Assembly: GCA_019638795.1 (NCBI GenBank)
Contig: JAHBTB010000001.1
Span: 620,001-684,000, forward strand
Direction: 5' to 3'
DNA length: 64,000 nt
From: Fimbriimonadaceae bacterium
Lineage (GTDB): Bacteria; Armatimonadota; Fimbriimonadia; Fimbriimonadales; Fimbriimonadaceae
Shown here one piece after another: positions 18,323 to 26,768 of the stretch (position 1 is the stretch's first letter; each line of letters opens with the position of its first letter). The position numbers and the translations under genes are program-made. The notes under the pieces were generated by a model, which saw only the letters and a program-made list of their open reading frames with translations, had not been told where the DNA came from and searched no databases.

Positions 18323-20377
18323 ATGACCCCAAAGAACCTGTGGAACGACGCGGACGCCCCCGCCGGAGACGGCCTTGCCTCATTGACCTACCGGTCGCGA
18401 CTCTTGGGGTCCGACCGGACCTTGGTCAACATCTATGGCGGTAACACCAGCGTCAAGGCCGTAGAGACCGACCACCTGGGCCGTCCGTGCGAGGTGCTGT
18501 GGGTCAAGGGCTCCGGTTCTGACATCGCCTCGATCACGGACAAGGGGTTCGCCGGCCTCAAACTCGCCGAAGTCCTGCCTCTTTTCGAGCGGCCCGAGAT
18601 GAGCGACGAGGAAATGATCGCTTACCTGGACCGCACCGCCTTTGAGACCGGGAGGCCCCGGCAGTCTATCGAGACCCTTCTCCACGCTTTCGTGCCCGCC
18701 AAACACGTCGACCACACCCATCCCGACGCGGTCATTGCCGTCGCCTGCTCACCAAATGGTCAGGACGCTATGCGTGAGATCTATGGTACGCGCGCGGCAT
18801 GGGTGGAATACATCCGACCCGGGTTCACCCTTTCCCAGCAAATCGGTGCGGCCGTCCGTGACAACCCGCAAATCGAATGTGTGGTGATGGGCAAGCACGG
18901 CCTTGTCACCTGGGGGCCCGACTCGAAGACCTGCTACGAGACGACGCTCCGCATCATCGGTGAGGCACAGGCCTACTTGGACGCCCATCGCCTGAGTCAA
19001 CCTTTTGGTGGGCCGGTCGTCGAGACAATGGACGAGGCGGAACGCGACGCCCTGTTGGGGCAGGTGCTCCCGGTGCTCCGTGGCGCGTCGTCAAAGGAAC
19101 GGAAGTCGATCCTCCTCGTCGACACTTCGGACGAAGCCCTGGAGTTCGTCAACTCCCGTGAAGCAAAAGACCTCTCGCAGGTCGGGGCCGCATGCCCTGA
19201 CCATTTGGTCCATACCAAGCGCGTCCCCCTCTTCGTTGACTGGTGCCCCCGCGACGGCGTCGAAGCCCTGGAGGCGAAGGTCAGGGAGGGCGTCGCGCGC
19301 TACGTCCGCGAGTACGGCGAGTACTTCGAGGCCAACCGGACGGAGGGTGACGTGATGTTCACGCCGTCGCCCCGGGTCGTCCTCATCCCCGGAGTCGGAA
19401 TGGTCACCCTTGGGCCCGACGCCACCGGCGCCGACGTCTCGCGTCAGCTTTACCACCGCGCGATGACCGTCATCAAGGGGTCGACGTCCATCGGCGGCTT
19501 CGTCTCCTTGTCTGCCGCCGAAAGCTACGGCATCGAGTATTGGCCCCTCGAACTGTACAAGCTCAGCCTCAAACCTGCGCCCAAGGACCTGGAGGGACAT
19601 GTCGCCCTGGTGACCGGCGCGGCCAGCGGCATCGGTCGTGCCACGGCAAAGCGACTTGCCGCCGAAGGGGCCCATGTCGCCGTCGCGGACATCAACATTG
19701 ACGGCGCCCACGAGGTCGCGGCGTCGATCCCGGGCCACTGTCGGGCGGTCGCCGTGAAGATGGACGTGACGAGCGAAGAATCCGTCCGGTCGGCTTTCCA
19801 CCAAACGGTCAAGGCATATGGTGGAGTCGATATTGTCGTGAACAACGCGGGCATCGCGAGCAGCGCGCCCATCGAAGAGACGAGCCTTCAGGACTGGGAA
19901 CGTAACCAGAGCATTCTCAGCACCGGCTACTTTCTCGTCGCCCGTGAGGCGTTCCGCGTGATGCGCCGACAGGACGTCGGCGGCAACCTCGTCTTCGTCG
20001 GAAGCAAAAACAGCGTCGCCGCAGGCAAGAACGCCGCCGCATACAGCGCCGCAAAGGCAGCCGAGCTCCACTTGGCGCGTTGCCTGGCCGAAGAGGGCGG
20101 GGCCGCAGGCATCCGGGTGAACAGCGTGCTGCCGGACGGTGTTCTCAGCGGGTCAAGCATCTGGGACGGCAAATGGCGCGCCGAACGCGCTGCCACCTAC
20201 GGCCTGCAGCCTGACCAACTCGAGGACTTTTACAAGAACCGGACGACGCTCAAGGTCAACGTCACGCCCGAGGACATTGCCGAGGCGGTCACGTTCTTTG
20301 CCGGGCCCAAGAGCAAGAAGACCACGGGCGGTGTCCTCACGGTGGACGGCGGCGTCCCGGCCGCCTACGTCCGATAG
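18323..20377 (+). CDS. Bifunctional rhamnulose-1-phosphate aldolase / lactaldehyde dehydrogenase
   Basis: A 684-residue fusion. Residues about 15-400 are a class II (zinc) aldolase/adducin domain: YGGNTSVKAVE, WVKGSGSDIASI, and the metal-binding HVDHTHPDAVI near residue 128. Residues about 425-684 are a short-chain dehydrogenase: TGAASGIGRA for NAD binding, NNAG, and the YSAAKAA catalytic Tyr-Lys pair. In the RhaD/RhaEW/YuxG family this enzyme cleaves rhamnulose-1-phosphate to dihydroxyacetone phosphate and L-lactaldehyde and oxidises the aldehyde. It is full length. The kinase that would make its substrate is not in the operon or elsewhere in the window. Confidence 0.92.
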   Translation: MTPKNLWNDADAPAGDGLASLTYRSRLLGSDRTLVNIYGGNTSVKAVETDHLGRPCEVLWVKGSGSDIASITDKGFAGLKLAEVLPLFERPEMSDEEMIAYLDRTAFETGRPRQSIETLLHAFVPAKHVDHTHPDAVIAVACSPNGQDAMREIYGTRAAWVEYIRPGFTLSQQIGAAVRDNPQIECVVMGKHGLVTWGPDSKTCYETTLRIIGEAQAYLDAHRLSQPFGGPVVETMDEAERDALLGQVLPVLRGASSKERKSILLVDTSDEALEFVNSREAKDLSQVGAACPDHLVHTKRVPLFVDWCPRDGVEALEAKVREGVARYVREYGEYFEANRTEGDVMFTPSPRVVLIPGVGMVTLGPDATGADVSRQLYHRAMTVIKGSTSIGGFVSLSAAESYGIEYWPLELYKLSLKPAPKDLEGHVALVTGAASGIGRATAKRLAAEGAHVAVADINIDGAHEVAASIPGHCRAVAVKMDVTSEESVRSAFHQTVKAYGGVDIVVNNAGIASSAPIEETSLQDWERNQSILSTGYFLVAREAFRVMRRQDVGGNLVFVGSKNSVAAGKNAAAYSAAKAAELHLARCLAEEGGAAGIRVNSVLPDGVLSGSSIWDGKWRAERAATYGLQPDQLEDFYKNRTTLKVNVTPEDIAEAVTFFAGPKSKKTTGGVLTVDGGVPAAYVR

Positions 20378-20386
20378 CCGCCGACC

Positions 20387-21946
20387 ATGATAAAACAGGG
20401 TGTGCTCACCGCCGCGGTCCTCGCTGTCGCCGCTTGCGCCCGCCAGGCGCCAACTTCGCAATTGGCCAACCCTGGGCCGGGCCGCCCGTCTCTCGCCACG
20501 AACCTCAGTGGTCCGGCCGACTGGAACACCGAGATCCCCTTTGTGGACATGTTCCGGTTCAGCCGGGAATGGATCAGCCAGCAGGACGGCAAGGACTGGG
20601 GGCAAGGCCCCAGGCTCGACATTGACGCCAAGGGCTGGGTGAAGCGTCTGGAACCGGGGTGCTGGGCCGAGACGTTTGTCGCCAGCTACGACAAGCATTA
20701 TCCGTCGGGCGACTACACCGTCCTCTACGACGGCAAAGGAGAACTCGACTTCGGGGCCGGCGGCCCCCAGGGAGCGGTCGGCGGCAACGGCCGGTACATC
20801 GTCCACGTCGATTCGACCAAGGGCCACTTTGCCGTCCGCCTGATGAAGACCGACCCGAGCGACCCCGTCCGGAACATTCGCGTCTTGATCCCCGGCTCGG
20901 AGAAGACCTACCGGGAGAACCCATTCAACCCGACATTCCTGGCCCGCTGGAAGGGGGTGAGCGCCCTGCGTTTCATGGACTGGATGCAGACCAATGGGAG
21001 CAAGGTGAAGACGTGGTCAGAACGTCCCCGCCTGGACGACGCCAATTGGTGCGCCAAGGGTGTCCCGGTGGAGTTGATGGTCGACTTGGCCAATCGTCTC
21101 CAGGCCGACGCCTGGTTCTGCATTCCGGTGCAAGCGGACGACGATTACGTGAGACAGTTCGCCGGGCTGGTCCAGAAATCCCTTGACCAGAGGCTACGGG
21201 TCTACGTGGAGTTAAGCAACGAGGTCTGGAACCCGGGCTTTGACCAAAGCACCTACGCCGAGCAGCAGGGTGCGGCGGCCCACTTGGGCGACGGGTTCGA
21301 AAACCGTTGGCGCTGGTACGCCCTCCGGTCGTCCCAAGTCTTTGCGGCCTGGAACCAGACCTTCCCCCGCCCACGCACCGTCCGGGTCCTCGCCGCCCAG
21401 GCAGGCTGGATCGAACCGGCGAAGCAAATCCTCGCGTTTCGCGACGCGGCCAAGAGCGCCGACGTGCTTGCCATCGCCCCCTACGTCGGCTATACCCCTT
21501 CGCCCAGTGACAACCCGAGCGCTGACGAGGTGGCCGGGTGGACGGCCGACCAGGTGTTCGGGCACCTTCGCGACAAGGTCTTCCCCGCCGTCGCCGACAT
21601 GGTCAAAGGGCACAAGGCGCTGGCCGATAAGTACGGCCTGGCCCTGGTCGCCTACGAAGGCGGGCAACACTTGGTCGGTATCCAGGGTGCGGAGAACAAC
21701 GACCGGCTCACCGAGCTCTTCACCAGCGTCAACCGCGACCCTCGGATGGGCAAAGTCTACGACGACTACCTGAAGCTCTGGCAAAAAAGCGGCGGCGGCC
21801 TCTTTGCCAATTTCTCGTCCGTATCGTCTTCGTCCAAATGGGGCTCGTGGGGGGCGATGGAGTATGCCGACGGGAGCAAGGCCGACTCTCCCAAATACGC
21901 GGCGTTGATGCGCTGGGCGGCCGGGCTTGGTCAGAAGGTGCCGTAA
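20387..21946 (+). CDS. Glycosidase-like (clan GH-A type) lipoprotein, cellulose-binding-protein family
   Basis: A 519-residue exported protein. The N terminus has a lipoprotein signal (LTAAVLAVAAC, lipobox Cys17). The body begins NLSGPADWNTEIPFVDMFRFSREW and reads as a beta/alpha-barrel glycosidase: RVYVELSNEVWNPGF carries the Asn-Glu pair typical of a clan GH-A acid/base, and LVAYEGGQHLVG has a Glu suited to be the nucleophile. Homologues are often labelled cellulose-binding proteins without tested activity. The gene starts 9 nt after the rhamnose aldolase gene, so release of rhamnose-containing sugars from a polysaccharide is a reasonable guess, not a demonstrated function. Confidence 0.7.
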   Translation: MIKQGVLTAAVLAVAACARQAPTSQLANPGPGRPSLATNLSGPADWNTEIPFVDMFRFSREWISQQDGKDWGQGPRLDIDAKGWVKRLEPGCWAETFVASYDKHYPSGDYTVLYDGKGELDFGAGGPQGAVGGNGRYIVHVDSTKGHFAVRLMKTDPSDPVRNIRVLIPGSEKTYRENPFNPTFLARWKGVSALRFMDWMQTNGSKVKTWSERPRLDDANWCAKGVPVELMVDLANRLQADAWFCIPVQADDDYVRQFAGLVQKSLDQRLRVYVELSNEVWNPGFDQSTYAEQQGAAAHLGDGFENRWRWYALRSSQVFAAWNQTFPRPRTVRVLAAQAGWIEPAKQILAFRDAAKSADVLAIAPYVGYTPSPSDNPSADEVAGWTADQVFGHLRDKVFPAVADMVKGHKALADKYGLALVAYEGGQHLVGIQGAENNDRLTELFTSVNRDPRMGKVYDDYLKLWQKSGGGLFANFSSVSSSSKWGSWGAMEYADGSKADSPKYAALMRWAAGLGQKVP

Positions 21947-21963
21947 GCGGCCGGGAAAAATGG

Positions 21964-22051
21964 TGGCGGACAGGGTGGGATTCGAACCCACGGAGGCTTG
22001 CACCTCACCGCATTTCGAGTGCGGCGCACTAGACCACTATGCGACCTGTCC
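21964..22051 (-). tRNA. tRNA-Ser (anticodon CGA)
   Basis: Read on the minus strand, the acceptor 5' arm GGACAGG (22051-22045) pairs with CCTGTCC (21974-21968). The anticodon stem CCGCA/TGCGG encloses CTCGAAA, giving anticodon CGA, which reads UCG serine codons. A long variable arm (near TGAGGTGCAAGCCTC) and a G discriminator fit tRNA-Ser. The T arm GTGGGTTCGAATCCCAC is canonical. CCA is encoded (21966-21964). CATAAT lies 10 nt before the 5' end and is the probable -10. Confidence 0.97.
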
Positions 22052-22061
22052 GGGCCCCAAG

Positions 22062-22067
22062 ATTATG
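22062..22067 (-). promoter_or_regulatory. -10 element of tRNA-Ser
   Basis: On the minus strand CATAAT lies about ten bases upstream of the mature tRNA 5' end, in the 37-nt gap after the DUF255 gene. No convincing -35 is visible. Confidence 0.4.
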
Positions 22068-22088
22068 ACCCAAGGGCCGGACCGGTAC

Positions 22089-24158
22089 CTAGGGTGCGTC
22101 GACCGACGATTGACGCTGGGCCAACCGGGACTGGACTTGGTCCACCGTCAGCGGGCCGACGACGCTGCCGTTTGTCTCCACGTAGATGCCCGGCCCGCGG
22201 GCCTGGATGTCCGGTCGGACTGAGGCGACGGCGGGATATGTCCACGCCAGGGTCGCCAACGGGTCCCACAGCCGCGCCGTCCGGACACTGTCTGGCCCGA
22301 CGGTGAAGACGGCGGTGTCGGCCTGTGCCCAGAGGGCGGCCAAGTAAAACGTTCCCAGTTGCCGCGAGATTTTCGCCGCCGCCGGGGCCATCGCGCGGAC
22401 GATCTGGTCGGCCCGCTCGCGCATCGTGGAGCGTACCGCTGTGTTTGGCTCTAGGCTTGCGTAGGCACGCAAGAGGTACGCCATCTGCGCGCATGTCGAA
22501 GGCAGGTCGTCGTCGACCAGCTTCGGAAGGGTCCAGTTCTCCGCGACATCGCCGTAGGCCGAGAACTTGGCGTTGAAGACGACGCCCGGCACGTTCGAGG
22601 TGTAGCGGTTCCATGCCGAGTCCAGCACCTTTCTCCCCGACTCAAGCGAGGCGACGTCGCCAAAGAGGCGGAACCGGGTCAGTTCGAGTTCGGCAAAGTT
22701 GGTGAAGTCGCCCAGATAAGTGGTGCCCGGCACAGAATTGAAGCTGTGGACCACGTCGCTGTCGTTGACCAAGGCGGCCTGCAATCTGTCCGAAGCGGCC
22801 AGGGCCCGGTCAAGTTGGTCCTGCTGGCCGGTGGACGCCGCGTAGCGGAGCAAGGCCGACGCCACCCGCGAACCGACGTCCAGGCTGGACTCCCCCGCCA
22901 TCGTCGCCGGGGTCGACTGTTCAGCGGCACGCATGCGGTCGACCAACGCCAGGAAGGGGCCCGACTTTGACGACGGTATCGGCCAAGTACCCGCGAAGGG
23001 GAGCATGAGCGGGTTCCGCCCTGGGTCGAGCCCAAACAAGTCGGCAGCGTGTCCGGCGTCTTGGCCGAAGACGCGCCGCGCCCGCGAATACGACAGGCTG
23101 TAGCGGGCCGACCTCTGGTCAGGCCCGATGTCGGTGCAGCTTGCCGCGTAGAACTTGCCGTCGCTTACAAAGCGGTCAAGAAGGGACTCAAAGATCTGGT
23201 CGGCGATCCGCCGGTCCGGCGACCCAGGCTTCCCCTTGGTCAAGGCACCAAGGACTTCCAACATGTCGGCGTTTCGCGCCGCCGAGACACTCAAGCTGAC
23301 CCGTCGCCACCGGTCGTCGCGGGCCGAGCGGAAGAAGACCCCGTCCAACCAAGAAAACGCCGGGGTCCGCATCAGACTGTCAACTTGGGCCTGGACCGCT
23401 TGCTGCTGGCCCGCTCCGATGAGGAAGGCGAAGTCTCGGCTGGGGAGGAGTTGGTTCGGGCCAGATCCCAGGCCCGGCCTGTCCGGCACGAGAGCGGCGA
23501 GCAGACCGTCGCGATAGCTGTCAGGATCCGCCACCGCCTGTTCGAAGCCCTCGTCAAGGGACTGGTTCTCACGCCTCTGTTGGACTTCAGCCGAGTCTGA
23601 CTCGGTACTAGGCTTCGGGTAGCGGACTTCGTCGAGGATCGCGATGAACCGGATGTCGTCGAGCCGTCCTACCGCGGACGAGACGTCGACGACCTTGAGG
23701 ATGCGGCCGCCGCCGGACAAAAAGAGCAGTTGGCTGTGGGTCTCCCAACCCTGCTCGGCCCGGGTCAGCTGGAGGAAGCACGACGACCACGCCCGATACA
23801 TCTGGGCGTCCACGCGCACCGGAATGAAATCACGGTTCAACCGCTCGGAGACGTCGCCCGAAGAGAAGACCCTCTTGTCCAGGTCGGACGAGATGTCGCT
23901 CCATTCCGTCCCGATGGCGACAAACACCGGCTTGCCCGTCTCGCGCGACCTTTCGAAGACGGCCGGTGACATTTCCTGCCATTCGATCAGTTGTCCCGAG
24001 GCCTGGCGCACATACCCGGCCTTGGACGAGGCGAGCCGCTGGTTCACCAACGGGGGGATAAACGGTTTGACAAAGAATGCGACCGTCCCGACCAACACCC
24101 AGTAGACGACGGTGTTGGCGGTGACCCGATAAGACTGCCGGGGCGACAAACCGGGCAT
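22089..24158 (-). CDS. Membrane-anchored DUF255/YyaL-like protein lacking the thioredoxin CxxC
   Basis: A 689-residue protein with an N-terminal membrane helix (VVYWVLVGTVAFFVKPFI), then a thioredoxin-like DUF255 region at about 60-170 (GKPVFVAIGTEWSDISSDLD, RLNRDFIPVRVDAQMY), and a long helical C-terminal part like the alpha/alpha barrel of YyaL/SPATA20 proteins (RYAASTGQQDQLDRALAASD; QMAYLLRAYASLEPN). In usual members the first region has CHWCHVM; here the aligned residues are SDISSDL, so the redox cysteines are lost. Function unknown; a structural or binding role is more likely than thiol redox chemistry. The start ATG 24158 has CATAAT 8 nt upstream. Confidence 0.7.
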   Translation of the reverse strand: MPGLSPRQSYRVTANTVVYWVLVGTVAFFVKPFIPPLVNQRLASSKAGYVRQASGQLIEWQEMSPAVFERSRETGKPVFVAIGTEWSDISSDLDKRVFSSGDVSERLNRDFIPVRVDAQMYRAWSSCFLQLTRAEQGWETHSQLLFLSGGGRILKVVDVSSAVGRLDDIRFIAILDEVRYPKPSTESDSAEVQQRRENQSLDEGFEQAVADPDSYRDGLLAALVPDRPGLGSGPNQLLPSRDFAFLIGAGQQQAVQAQVDSLMRTPAFSWLDGVFFRSARDDRWRRVSLSVSAARNADMLEVLGALTKGKPGSPDRRIADQIFESLLDRFVSDGKFYAASCTDIGPDQRSARYSLSYSRARRVFGQDAGHAADLFGLDPGRNPLMLPFAGTWPIPSSKSGPFLALVDRMRAAEQSTPATMAGESSLDVGSRVASALLRYAASTGQQDQLDRALAASDRLQAALVNDSDVVHSFNSVPGTTYLGDFTNFAELELTRFRLFGDVASLESGRKVLDSAWNRYTSNVPGVVFNAKFSAYGDVAENWTLPKLVDDDLPSTCAQMAYLLRAYASLEPNTAVRSTMRERADQIVRAMAPAAAKISRQLGTFYLAALWAQADTAVFTVGPDSVRTARLWDPLATLAWTYPAVASVRPDIQARGPGIYVETNGSVVGPLTVDQVQSRLAQRQSSVDAP

Positions 24159-24181
24159 ACGGCCCCATTATGGGCGGGCGG

Positions 24182-24187
24182 TAACAT
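24182..24187 (+). promoter_or_regulatory. -10 element directly before gatC
   Basis: TAACAT (24182-24187), 7 nt, then ATG 24195. The same hexamer and spacing occur before msrB. This supports ATG 24195, not ATG 24186, as the gatC start and predicts a leaderless mRNA. Confidence 0.4.
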
Positions 24188-24194
24188 GGGTGTG

Positions 24195-24485
24195 ATGTCG
24201 ATTTCTTTGGACGAGGCCAAGCACGTCGCGAGACTGGCGAGGATCGAGCTTGACGGAGCGGAGTTGATGAGCTTCCAAGCCAAGCTCAACGCGCTGCTCG
24301 GTCACTTCGAGGACATCCAGCATCTCGACGTCACCGGCCGTTTGCCGAAGCCGCATGCGGTCGCCCTCAGCAACGTCATGGCTGACGACGTGCCGGGCGA
24401 GTGCCTGCCTAGGGACGTCGCCCTCGCCCTCTCCGCCGAGACCAAGGCCGGGCTCCACATCGTCCCCACGATCATCGAGGACTGA
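24195..24485 (+). CDS. gatC: Glutamyl-/aspartyl-tRNA amidotransferase subunit C
   Basis: The small stabilising subunit of GatCAB, which converts Glu-tRNA(Gln) and/or Asp-tRNA(Asn) to the amidated forms. The 96-residue protein has the family pattern MSISLDEAKHVARLARIEL, then FQAKLNALLGHFEDIQHLD and the DDVPGECLPRDVAL segment that wraps GatA. It lies 4 nt upstream of gatA. gatB is not in the window. ATG 24186 is an alternative start. Confidence 0.93.
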   Translation: MSISLDEAKHVARLARIELDGAELMSFQAKLNALLGHFEDIQHLDVTGRLPKPHAVALSNVMADDVPGECLPRDVALALSAETKAGLHIVPTIIED

Positions 24486-24489
24486 CCAC

Positions 24490-25944
24490 GTGGCGCTCAC
24501 CCAAATGACGGCGACTGAACTCGCCAAGGCCCTTCGCGCCAAGGAAGTCTCGGCCCGCGAGGTCACGGACGCTTTCTTGGCCCGCATCGAGGCTGAAGAC
24601 CAGCACTACCGGGCGTACTTGACCGTCGACGCGGAAGGCGCGCGGGCCCAGGCCGACGTGGCCCAGGCTCTGATCGACGCCGGCGCGGGCGGCCCGCTCA
24701 CGGGTGTCCCGGTGGCGGTCAAGGACAACATCTCTACCAACGGCGTCCGCACGACCTGCGCGAGCAAGATCCTCGACAACTATGTCCCGCCGTTTGACGC
24801 GACCGTCGTCAGCCGGCTTCACGACATGGGCTGTCCCATTTTGGGCAAGACCAACCTGGACGAGTTCGCGATGGGGGCGAGTTGCGAGAACAGTGCCTAC
24901 TTCCCCAGCCATAACCCGTGGGACACCGACTTGGTCCCTGGTGGGAGCTCAGGAGGATCGGCGGCGGCAGTGTCGGCCGAACTCGCACCGGTCGGCCTCG
25001 GTTCCGACACCGGCGGCTCGGTGCGCCAACCCGCTTCCCTGTGCGGCATCGTCGGATTCAAGCCGACCTACGGCCGGGTGTCACGGTACGGCCTGGTCGC
25101 GTTCAGTTCCAGCTTGGACCAGATCGGCCCCATGGCCAAGAACGTCGAAGACACCGCCCTGCTGGCCGAGGCGGTCAGCGGGCCCGACCCGCTCGACAGC
25201 ACCTCCCTGCCTCAGGCACCGATCTCGGCGGCCCGCCTGAAGGAAGGGACCGTGAAGGGCAAGAAGTTTGCCCTTCCCAAGGAAGTCTTCTCCGCCGCCG
25301 TGGACCCCGGTGTCCGCGAGTGCTTGGAGCTGACGGTCGAAGTCCTTGCCCGCGAAGGCGCCGAGTTCACCGAGGTCAGCCTCCCCGCGATCAGCTACGG
25401 GGTGACGACGTACTACATCATCGCTCCTGCCGAAGCAAGCAGCAACTTGGCCCGTTTCGACGGCATCCGGTTTGGGCCGCGCCTCGAGGGCGAGGGTCAC
25501 ATCGGCAATGTCGCAGAGACGCGGGGCAAGCTCTTCGGCCACGAGGTCAAGCTTCGCATCATGGTCGGCACCTACGCCCTGTCGGCGGGTTACTACGACG
25601 CCTTCTACTTGCGGGCCCAGCAGGTGCGCGGACTGATGGCCGAGGAGTTCGAGAACGCGTTCAAGGATTTTGACGCCGTCCTTTCGCCGACCAGCCCGGT
25701 CGTCGCCTTTCCCATCGGTGGGCTCACCGAGGACCCTCTGAAACTCAAGCTGATCGATTTCTGTACCATCCCTGCGAACATGGGCGGATTTCCCAGCATC
25801 AGCCTGCCCTGCGGACTCTCCAACGACCTGCCGGTCGGCATGTTGCTTACCGGCCCGGTCATGGGTGACGAAGCCCTCCTGCAGACCGCCTACGGCGTCG
25901 AACGTGCCCTGGGCCGGGACTACCGACGACCCCCGATCCTCTGA
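24490..25944 (+). CDS. gatA: Glutamyl-/aspartyl-tRNA amidotransferase subunit A
   Basis: The glutaminase subunit of GatCAB, an amidase-signature enzyme. The 484-residue protein is full length. Its Ser-cisSer-Lys triad is visible: Lys in VAVKDNIS, the GGSSGGSAAAV loop, and the nucleophile Ser in GSDTGGSVRQPA. The C-terminal GGFPSISLPCG is also conserved. GTG 24490 is chosen for spacing to gatC; ATG 24505 (MTATELAKAL) is an alternative close to the usual family start. Presence of gatCA implies indirect synthesis of Gln-tRNA or Asn-tRNA. Confidence 0.96.
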   Translation: MALTQMTATELAKALRAKEVSAREVTDAFLARIEAEDQHYRAYLTVDAEGARAQADVAQALIDAGAGGPLTGVPVAVKDNISTNGVRTTCASKILDNYVPPFDATVVSRLHDMGCPILGKTNLDEFAMGASCENSAYFPSHNPWDTDLVPGGSSGGSAAAVSAELAPVGLGSDTGGSVRQPASLCGIVGFKPTYGRVSRYGLVAFSSSLDQIGPMAKNVEDTALLAEAVSGPDPLDSTSLPQAPISAARLKEGTVKGKKFALPKEVFSAAVDPGVRECLELTVEVLAREGAEFTEVSLPAISYGVTTYYIIAPAEASSNLARFDGIRFGPRLEGEGHIGNVAETRGKLFGHEVKLRIMVGTYALSAGYYDAFYLRAQQVRGLMAEEFENAFKDFDAVLSPTSPVVAFPIGGLTEDPLKLKLIDFCTIPANMGGFPSISLPCGLSNDLPVGMLLTGPVMGDEALLQTAYGVERALGRDYRRPPIL

Positions 25945-25961
25945 CAAGAGGATAGAACGCC

Positions 25962-26768
25962 ATGGACGAAATCCGCCGACGCGACCAAGAAGTGTTCCGG
26001 CAGCAGTTTCTGTCGCCAGGTCGGATCGTCGTGATGGGCCTGATGGTGGTCCTGACCGCCCTCACCCTCGCTTCAAACAACATCGGGGTCGCCCTCTTCT
26101 CCCTGTGCACGAGCGCGGTTGTGGTCGGGGCGATCATCAACACGGCCTCCAAGGAGGCCAAACAAAAGCGTTTTTACAGCCAGAGGTTCCGGCAACACTG
26201 GTCACTCGCTGAGGAACGGGTAGCCAAGTTCCACGAGGCGGTCGAAGCTCTCCGCAAGCGTGGCCTCGGCGACTTTATGGAACTGCCCGGGACGGTGGAC
26301 AAACTGGCCGCCGACCTCTACAACGCCTTGCGACGGGCAGACATCATCCAAAACGAGGTCGTCCAGAGCGAAGGCAGCCTCCGTGTCCCCAACGCCCACA
26401 TGCCGACGGGGCTTCCCGACGCCCAGTCGCAAGAGCTCTACCGCCTTGCCGACAAGAACATCGCGGAGTACCAACAGCATTGGAAGGCCGTCGTGAGCGG
26501 CATCCAGCGGACCGAGGCCCAGTCGACCGTCTTCGTCACGACCCTTGACGCGCTCAGGATCCGGATGCTCAACTACCGGCTCACCGGTCGGTCGCCCGAG
26601 TTGGAGAGCCGCGAGTTCCTCGGCGTCATCACCGAGGCAAAAATGCAGTTTGAGGCCATCGACAAAGCCCTTGACGAGCTTGAGATGACCCCCTACCCCC
26701 AAAACGTCACTGTGCTCCCGCCCATCCCTCAAGCCGTCGTCGAAGAGCATCTTGAGGAAAGGCCGTGA
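25962..26768 (+). CDS. Hypothetical membrane-anchored coiled-coil protein
   Basis: A 268-residue protein of unknown family. Two adjacent hydrophobic segments (about residues 20-37 and 41-60: VVMGLMVVLTALTLASNNIG, ALFSLCTSAVVVGAIIN) form a hairpin, followed by a long mostly helical cytosolic region with heptad-like charge patterns. ATG 25962 has AGGA 11 nt upstream. It lies between gatA and ispE, and its stop overlaps the ispE GTG by 4 bp, so it is part of the operon. No enzyme motif is visible. Confidence 0.75.
   Translation: MDEIRRRDQEVFRQQFLSPGRIVVMGLMVVLTALTLASNNIGVALFSLCTSAVVVGAIINTASKEAKQKRFYSQRFRQHWSLAEERVAKFHEAVEALRKRGLGDFMELPGTVDKLAADLYNALRRADIIQNEVVQSEGSLRVPNAHMPTGLPDAQSQELYRLADKNIAEYQQHWKAVVSGIQRTEAQSTVFVTTLDALRIRMLNYRLTGRSPELESREFLGVITEAKMQFEAIDKALDELEMTPYPQNVTVLPPIPQAVVEEHLEERP

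Noticed and set aside
21964-22051. tRNA-Ser as an integration site for an island
   Set aside because: No direct repeat of the tRNA 3' end, no integrase next to it and both flanks are ordinary genes.
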